From: Frondihabitans australicus
GTDB lineage: Bacteria; Actinomycetota; Actinomycetes; Actinomycetales; Microbacteriaceae
Assembly (NCBI RefSeq): GCF_003634555.1
Contig: NZ_RBKS01000001.1
Location: 682,001-746,000 of the forward strand
Direction: 5' to 3'
Length of the DNA: 64,000 nucleotides
Positions 59,478 to 64,000 of the stretch are shown here, piece by piece. The notes beneath the pieces were generated by a model, which was given only the letters and a program-made list of their open reading frames with translations, was not told the DNA's origin and searched no databases. Each line of letters starts with the position of its first letter. The first letter of the stretch is position 1. The position numbers were made by a program, and so were the translations under genes.

Positions 59478-60088
59478 CGTGGACGGACCTCGCGCCGGAA
59501 GGCGGCGAGAGAGCCGTGGATCGCGATGCCGTCGACGGCGACGGACTCGAGGAGCGGTTCGTCGCCGGCGGCACCGACGATCGTCGATCGCTCGTACTCG
59601 ACGATCTGGGGATCGTTGCCGCTCCATCGGAAAACTGAGTGGGCGAATGCATCGAGATCGTCGGCCCACTCGTCGGTCATCTCGCCGTCGCGTACGAACA
59701 GGAGGTCGAGGTCGCTGGCACTGGTCATCGTCGATCGGGCAGCCGAGCCGAAGAGGATCGCGTACGTCGGGCGCAGCTGAAAGCGCGACACGGCCTCGCT
59801 CATGCGGTCGCGCAGCCGGACGGCAAGGTGAGCCAGATCGGTGATGGCTTCGGCGGCGATGTGGTCGCGGTTCAGGCGGTAGAGCATTGAGTTGCCTGCA
59901 GGCTGCGTGTCGACGACGCCCTCGTGGGCAAGCCGTTTCAGGACCTTTCGGACCCCCTCGCCCGAGCCCGACCCCGACAGTCGGCGGATGGTCGACACCG
60001 TGTACCAGTCGTCGGCCCGCGCCAGGACGGCGAGAACGTCGCCGTCGATGGTCGGTGTGACCGTTCGCAAGGGCGCTGAGAGATCCAT
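59474..60088 (-). CDS. MNT nucleotidyltransferase with N-terminal winged helix, antitoxin half
   Basis: 204 residues. Residues about 10-75 form a winged helix (TVSTIRRLSGSGSGEGVRKVLKRLAHEGVVDTQPAGNSMLYRLNRDH). A minimal nucleotidyltransferase follows, with an exact GS-x10-D-x-D motif (Gly114-Ser115, Asp126, Asp128 in SASDLDLLFV). MNT antitoxins neutralise HEPN partners; in MntA/HepT this is by AMP transfer to the toxin. The DNA-binding domain suggests autoregulation. ATG 60088 is chosen because TACAAT ends 7 nt upstream, giving a leaderless transcript; GTG 60112 is in frame but lies beyond that promoter. Confidence 0.8.
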   Translation of the reverse strand: MDLSAPLRTVTPTIDGDVLAVLARADDWYTVSTIRRLSGSGSGEGVRKVLKRLAHEGVVDTQPAGNSMLYRLNRDHIAAEAITDLAHLAVRLRDRMSEAVSRFQLRPTYAILFGSAARSTMTSASDLDLLFVRDGEMTDEWADDLDAFAHSVFRWSGNDPQIVEYERSTIVGAAGDEPLLESVAVDGIAIHGSLAAFRREVRPR

Positions 60089-60095
60089 GCCCACT

Positions 60096-60101
60096 ATTGT
60101 A
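60096..60101 (-). promoter_or_regulatory. -10 box (TACAAT) of the leaderless MNT/HEPN transcript
   Basis: TACAAT on the minus strand ends 7 nt before ATG 60088, so the transcript should start at the AUG. No ribosome site is present there. Confidence 0.55.
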
Positions 60102-60139
60102 CGCGAATGCACACACTAGTTGGCGAAGACGCGGGCCCG

Positions 60140-61027
60140 TCAGGGGCGGAGCTGGCCGGCGGCGTAGCGGCTGGGCGGCACCGAGAAGGTCTGCCGGAAC
60201 ACCCGCGAGAAGTACAGCGGGTCGGTGTAGCCGACGGCGCGCGCGACCTCCGACGCCCTCAGCCCCGTGGTGCGCAGGAGCCGCGCCGCCTCGTCCATCC
60301 GCACCCGCCGCGCCCACGCGAGCACCGACAGGCCGGTGTAGCGCGCGAACAGCCGCTCGGCGGTGGCGGGGGAGCACCCGCCCGCCTCCGCGACCTCCGC
60401 GACGGTCACCGGCGACGACAGGTGCGAGACGATGTGGTCCGTCATGAGCTCGAGCACGGCCGGGGCGCCCGCCTGCTCGGGGGCGTGCGACCAGGCCGCG
60501 GACTCCTGCATCACCAGACCGCCCAGCGACCGGTACGTCGCCTCGTCGAACTCGTGTCGCACGAACCTCTCGACCGCGTAGGTCGCGAGCGAGATGAGAC
60601 CCCGACCGCTGGTCGACCGGGCCGACATCAGGATCGGGGGCTCCGCCGACCCCGAGCCCTCGCCCGGCGCCGCCGCCCGCCGGAAGGGCGCGTCGAGCAG
60701 AGCCTCGCCCGGCACGTACGCCACCCGGGGCTCCACCGGCACGGCCTCGTCGTGCCAGGGCACCACGTGGATCGTCCCGACGGAGAACGGACTCCGGTCG
60801 TCCGGCCGGTAGTCGACGGAGTGCCGCCAGGGCAGCCGCAGCACTGTTCCGCTCGTCATCCGGAAGTCCTGCGAGCCCGCCCGGATCAGGCCGGCACCGG
60901 TGACGACCCAGACGAACGCCACGCTGGCGACGACCTCGTGGCGGATGCGCTCGCCTGAGCGGAAGCGGTACCAGTTGGCGCTGACGATCACGGGGCCGCC
61001 GCGCGCGCTTCGTCCATCCTGCGTCAT
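60140..61027 (-). CDS. AraC-family transcriptional regulator
   Basis: 295 residues. N-terminal cupin-type sensor domain (about 15-140: HEVVASVAFVWVVTGAGLIRAGSQDFRMTSGTVLRLPWRHSVD) and two C-terminal helix-turn-helix motifs (about 195-293: VTVAEVAEAGGCSPATAERLFARYTGLS, then LRASEVARAVGYTDPLYFSRVFRQTFSVPPSRYAAG). Divergent from the P450 operon and its likely activator. ATG 61027 has no ribosome site; TAGCAT 7 nt upstream may be a leaderless -10. The frame remains open upstream, but that part is antisense to the ferredoxin reductase gene. Confidence 0.9.
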   Translation of the reverse strand: MTQDGRSARGGPVIVSANWYRFRSGERIRHEVVASVAFVWVVTGAGLIRAGSQDFRMTSGTVLRLPWRHSVDYRPDDRSPFSVGTIHVVPWHDEAVPVEPRVAYVPGEALLDAPFRRAAAPGEGSGSAEPPILMSARSTSGRGLISLATYAVERFVRHEFDEATYRSLGGLVMQESAAWSHAPEQAGAPAVLELMTDHIVSHLSSPVTVAEVAEAGGCSPATAERLFARYTGLSVLAWARRVRMDEAARLLRTTGLRASEVARAVGYTDPLYFSRVFRQTFSVPPSRYAAGQLRP

Positions 61028-61172
61028 GAATTTGATGCTAGACCGTGGCGAGCCGTCCGCGTGGAGTGATCGGAACGTCCATGTTCTGCGAGGCGGTGCT
61101 CTGTCGCTCGACGAGCGCCGAAACCTAGTCTCGAGGCACCAGCGAATCAGCGACGATCGACAGGAGAGCCTC

Positions 61173-61367
61173 GTGCACGTCACGGCCAACACCAGCATCT
61201 GCGTCGGGGCGGGGCAGTGCGTCCTCGCCGCCGAGGAGGTCTTCGACCAGGACGACGACGGCATCGTGATGCTGCTCGACGCCGACCCCGGCGAGGCCCA
61301 GCACGCGGCCGTCCGGCGCGCCGCCTCGCTCTGCCCGGCGCGGGCGATCGAGCTCTCCGAGTCGTGA
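61173..61367 (+). CDS. 3Fe-4S ferredoxin for P450
   Basis: 64 residues, the typical size of P450-associated ferredoxins. Cys10, Cys16 and Cys54 (C-x5-C and C-P) with no fourth ligand give a 3Fe-4S cluster: ICVGAGQCVLAAEEVFDQDDDG, then LCPARAIEL. It carries electrons from the reductase to the cytochrome P450. GTG 61173 has AGGAG 9-13 nt upstream. Its stop overlaps the reductase start (GTGA). Confidence 0.93.
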   Translation: MHVTANTSICVGAGQCVLAAEEVFDQDDDGIVMLLDADPGEAQHAAVRRAASLCPARAIELSES

Positions 61368-62611
61368 GCGAGCACGACGGCGACGGGGTCGTTATCGTCG
61401 GCGCGTCGATCGGCGGCGTTATGTGCGCCGAGACCCTGCGCGCCGAAGGGTACGAGGGGCCGATCACGGTGCTCGGTGCCGAGACGACGACGCCGTACAA
61501 CCGCCCGCCGCTCTCCAAGCAGGTGCTGACGGGGGAGTGGACGGGGCAGGAGCCGACGATCACCGACCGCGAGCGCCTCGCCTCGATCGGCGTCGACCTG
61601 CTGCTCGGCGTCGAGGCCACGTCGCTCGACACCGCTCGTCGCGTCGTCACGGCGGGAGGCCGCGAGATGGCCTACGACGACGTCGTGATCGCGACGGGTG
61701 TGCGCCCGCGGCGGCTCCCCGCCGTGGCACGGCCGGCCGGGGTCCACGAGCTGCGTACCCTCGACGACGCCGTCGCCCTCCGCGAGGAGTTCGCCGCGCT
61801 CATCGCGAGAGGCCCGGCACGCGTGGTCGTCGTCGGCTCCGGAGTCCTCGGCTCCGAGCTCGCCGCCGCCTGCCGCTCCCTCGGCGCCGACGTCGCGCTC
61901 GTGGGACGCACGTCGTCCCTCCGCCTCGGCCAGGTCGGCGACCGTCTCTCCTCCCGGCTCGCGCGCCTGCACGCGGCGGCCGGCGTGACCCTGGTCGCAG
62001 GAGCCGACGTGGCCGCGATCGACGGAACCGCACGCGTCGAGGCGGTCCGCCTCGGCTCCGGCGCCACGCTGCCCGCCGACCTCGTCGTCGTGGCCGTCGG
62101 CTGCCTGCCCGCGGTCGAGTGGCTCGCGGGCTCCGGCCTCCACCTGGCGGACGGCGTCGTGTGCGACTCGTCCGGGCGTGCGGCCGACGGTGTCTGGGCG
62201 GTCGGCGACGTGGCGGCCTGGCGTGACGACGCGACGGGTGTCGCGCGCCGCGCCGAGCATCAGCAGGGGGCGATCGAGCAGGCGCAGGCCGTCGCCCGGC
62301 TCCTGGCGACCGGCTCGGCGTCGCCCCGACCGCTGCCCTTCTTCTGGTCGGACCTCCACGGCACGCGGATCCAGTCGTACGGCGACTTCGCCGGGGGCGG
62401 CCGGCTCGTCGCCGTCGAGGGCGACCCCGAGACCGACGACCGGTTCGTCGCCGAGTCGCGGGCCGCTGACGGGCGCGTCGTCGGCGTTGTCGGCTGGAAC
62501 CACCCGCGCGGGTTCCGACTCGCGAGGGCGCGTGTCGGCACACGCCCCGACAACTCTTCTGTTTACCCGGCCGCCGACCTCGTCGGCGCAGCGAAAGGCT
62601 CCCAGTCATGA
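61364..62611 (+). CDS. NAD(P)H-dependent FAD ferredoxin reductase
   Basis: 415 residues of the putidaredoxin-reductase-type family. N-terminal FAD motif VIVGASIGGVMCAETLR, YNRPPLSKQVLTG, YDDVVIATGVRPR, the second Rossmann motif VVVVGSGVLGSELAAACR, and the C-terminal GVWAVGDVAAW for FAD. It transfers electrons from NAD(P)H to the ferredoxin, part of a class I P450 system. Overlaps with both neighbours (GTGA at the start, ATGA at the end). Confidence 0.94.
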   Translation: MSEHDGDGVVIVGASIGGVMCAETLRAEGYEGPITVLGAETTTPYNRPPLSKQVLTGEWTGQEPTITDRERLASIGVDLLLGVEATSLDTARRVVTAGGREMAYDDVVIATGVRPRRLPAVARPAGVHELRTLDDAVALREEFAALIARGPARVVVVGSGVLGSELAAACRSLGADVALVGRTSSLRLGQVGDRLSSRLARLHAAAGVTLVAGADVAAIDGTARVEAVRLGSGATLPADLVVVAVGCLPAVEWLAGSGLHLADGVVCDSSGRAADGVWAVGDVAAWRDDATGVARRAEHQQGAIEQAQAVARLLATGSASPRPLPFFWSDLHGTRIQSYGDFAGGGRLVAVEGDPETDDRFVAESRAADGRVVGVVGWNHPRGFRLARARVGTRPDNSSVYPAADLVGAAKGSQS

Positions 62612-63849
62612 CCACCACCGACCAGGCCGCGTCGGCCTGCCCGTTCCTCCGCGGCGCCATCACGATCCCGCGCGACGGCACCCCGCTGGCCCCCTCGCCG
62701 CTCATCGGCGAGCTGCGCGACGAGAACGCCGCGACGCCCCTCGAGTACGCCGACGGCCACGTCGGCTGGATGGTGACCCGGCACACCGAGGCGCGCGACA
62801 TCCTCGCCGACCCGCGCTACAGCCAGCAGCCCATGCGGCTCCCGCTCGGAAAGGGCTACCCGCAGAGCGACAGCGTCGACATCGACGACGACGCCCACGA
62901 GTCGCTGCGGCTGTCGAACCTGCTCGGGCTCGACGGCGAGCAGCACCTCCGCATCCGGCGTGCCGTGCTCGGCCGCTTCTCGATCAAGCAGGTGCGCGGG
63001 CGTCGCGAGGCCGTGCAGGCGATCGTCGCCGACCAGCTCCGGATCCTGCTCGAGCACGGCTCGCCCGCGAACATCACCGAGGTGTACACCGAGCCCATCT
63101 CGGCTCGCGTCCACCGCCTCGTGCTCGGGATCCCGGAGGAGATGTTCGACGGCTTCTACCGGCTCTTCGTCGGCACGTCGACGACGCAGGAGAAGTTCGA
63201 CTTCATCCGCGAGGCCTTCGCCCTGAAGCGCGGCCTCCTCGAAGGCGGCGCCGAGCGCACCGAGGACGTCTTCGGCGACCTCCTCGCCGCCGAGGCCGAC
63301 GGCAGCCTGTCGACGCACGAGATCGAGGGCATCGCGCTCGTCCTCATGACCTCCGGCCGCGACTCGGTCGCCTACCTCATCGCCACCGCGACGACGGCGC
63401 TCCTCACCCACCCTTCGCAGGCCGAGCTGCTGCGCCGCGAACCCGAGGTGATGACGACCGCCATCGAGGAGTTCATGCGCTTCGGCGCCATGTTCATCAC
63501 GCTCTTCCCGCGCACCGCGACCGAGACCATCGAGTACGACGGCTTCACGGTCGAGAAGGGGCAGACCGTCTCGGTGTCGCCGGTCGGCGCCAATCGCGAC
63601 GAACGGCATTTCGCCGATCCGACCGAGTTCGACCTCACGCGCGACGCCGGTGGCCACCTCGGCTTCGGGCACGGCCCCCACGGCTGCATCGGCCAGCAGC
63701 TCGCGCGCATCGAGATCCGCGAGGGCGTCTCGCAGCTGTTCGAGGCCCTGCCCACGCTCGCCCTGGTGCACGCCGACCAGCTCGAGCCGCAGCAGTTCGC
63801 CTCCGACGTGCCGACCTACGCCGCGGGCGCGGTGGTGGTGTCGTGGTGA
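62608..63849 (+). CDS. Cytochrome P450
   Basis: 413 residues, a normal bacterial P450 length. Heme-binding loop LGFGHGPHGCIGQQLAR with the axial cysteine, ExxR in EEFMR (K-helix), and an I-helix LVLMTSGRDSVAYLIATA in which the usual A/G-G-x-D/E-T is SGRDS, so Ser replaces the conserved Thr. The family cannot be fixed by eye; small terpenoids or aromatic compounds are possible. The upstream ferredoxin and reductase provide electrons. The start overlaps the reductase stop. Confidence 0.95.
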   Translation: MTTTDQAASACPFLRGAITIPRDGTPLAPSPLIGELRDENAATPLEYADGHVGWMVTRHTEARDILADPRYSQQPMRLPLGKGYPQSDSVDIDDDAHESLRLSNLLGLDGEQHLRIRRAVLGRFSIKQVRGRREAVQAIVADQLRILLEHGSPANITEVYTEPISARVHRLVLGIPEEMFDGFYRLFVGTSTTQEKFDFIREAFALKRGLLEGGAERTEDVFGDLLAAEADGSLSTHEIEGIALVLMTSGRDSVAYLIATATTALLTHPSQAELLRREPEVMTTAIEEFMRFGAMFITLFPRTATETIEYDGFTVEKGQTVSVSPVGANRDERHFADPTEFDLTRDAGGHLGFGHGPHGCIGQQLARIEIREGVSQLFEALPTLALVHADQLEPQQFASDVPTYAAGAVVVSW

Positions 63850-64000
63850 GCGGGGCGGCCGGCGCGACCGAGACGACCGGCGCCGCGACGACCGTCGGCT
63901 GGACCGAACTCTGGCCCGAGGGCGCCGCGAGCCCCGAGTGGTCGCACTCCGGCGCCGCCGTGCTCTCCGACGGCCGCTTCCTCTTCGCCGAGCCCGGCGG
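63846..64000 (+). CDS. Start of an SMP-30/gluconolactonase-like beta-propeller, partial at window edge
   Basis: The first 51 residues are in the window. GTG 63846 overlaps the P450 stop. After a polar Ala/Thr stretch, WTELWPEGAASPEWSHSGAAVLSDGRFLFAEPGG resembles the first blade of SMP-30/gluconolactonase proteins (W-S-x-S-G-x-x-x-x-x-D-G-R). Such enzymes hydrolyse lactones, which would fit a product of P450-based oxidation. Too short for certainty. Confidence 0.6.
   Translation, partial: MSGAAGATETTGAATTVGWTELWPEGAASPEWSHSGAAVLSDGRFLFAEPG

Noticed and set aside
60140-62503. Open frame of 787 codons on the minus strand extending the AraC gene upstream
   Set aside because: Everything beyond 61027 is antisense to the ferredoxin and reductase genes; only the C-terminal 295 residues show AraC motifs.
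1-64000. tRNA, rRNA, CRISPR, prophage or transposon features
   Set aside because: No cloverleaf-like tRNA, repeat-spacer array, integrase, transposase or flanking direct repeats could be found by inspection.

Overview
The window is high-GC DNA (roughly 70% G+C) from an actinobacterium, most likely a member of the Microbacteriaceae. The evidence is the strong G/C third-position bias, frequent GTG starts, ATGA/GTGA stop-start overlaps, TANNNT boxes 6-7 nt upstream of starts (leaderless genes), and the mix of LacI, TetR, AraC, ROK-less sugar operons and Dpp-type ABC systems. The assignment is by gene style; no rRNA or other marker gene is present. I saw no tRNA, rRNA, CRISPR array, transposase, integrase or replication origin.

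Layout. 1-13.2 kb: a Wzx/Wzy-type exopolysaccharide (EPS) locus. It holds an initiating phosphoglycosyltransferase, a Wzz-like protein without a kinase domain, GT4 and two GT2 glycosyltransferases, a candidate Wzy polymerase, a Wzx flippase, an acyltransferase-SGNH protein and two paralogous secreted GH26 glycanases (one a lipoprotein cut by the window edge, one carrying a bulb-type lectin). 13.2-23.4 kb: an Lrp/AsnC regulator, a GH13 alpha-glucosidase divergent from a LacI regulator, then an operator-controlled operon with a family-5 (peptide-type) binding lipoprotein, two permeases, a double ATPase and a GH1 beta-glucosidase. 23.4-31.5 kb: SDR, two flavin monooxygenases of the NtaA/DszA type bracketing a HutD-like protein, a lipoprotein, a carbamoylase/hydantoinase-type amidohydrolase and a TetR regulator with a clear operator, then a zinc alcohol dehydrogenase. 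31.6-43.1 kb: mostly housekeeping or single genes (aminopeptidase N, DedA, two SDR-type proteins, TetR, aldo/keto reductase, anchored GH16 enzyme, alpha/beta hydrolase, LuxR-type regulator). 43.1-52.1 kb: DHA2 multidrug exporter, secreted FN3 protein, hypothetical proteins, and a MacB-like ABC exporter pair. 52.3-59.1 kb: an AraC-controlled rhamnoside operon (binding protein, two permeases, GH78 rhamnosidase). 59.1-60.1 kb: a HEPN/MNT pair resembling a toxin-antitoxin module. 60.1-64 kb: an AraC regulator divergent from a ferredoxin, ferredoxin reductase, P450 and (cut) beta-propeller operon.

Function as a whole: much of the window serves carbohydrates, both building and trimming a surface polysaccharide and taking up plant-type glycosides (beta-glucosides, alpha-glucosides, rhamnosides), plus two oxidative catabolic islands (flavin monooxygenases and a class I P450). 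The most unusual non-coding features are a four-box palindrome array at 26.3 kb, a tandem 83-bp hairpin repeat at 49.6-49.8 kb, a structured leader before the dedA-like gene, and a Gly-Ser minisatellite inside an ABC permease gene.
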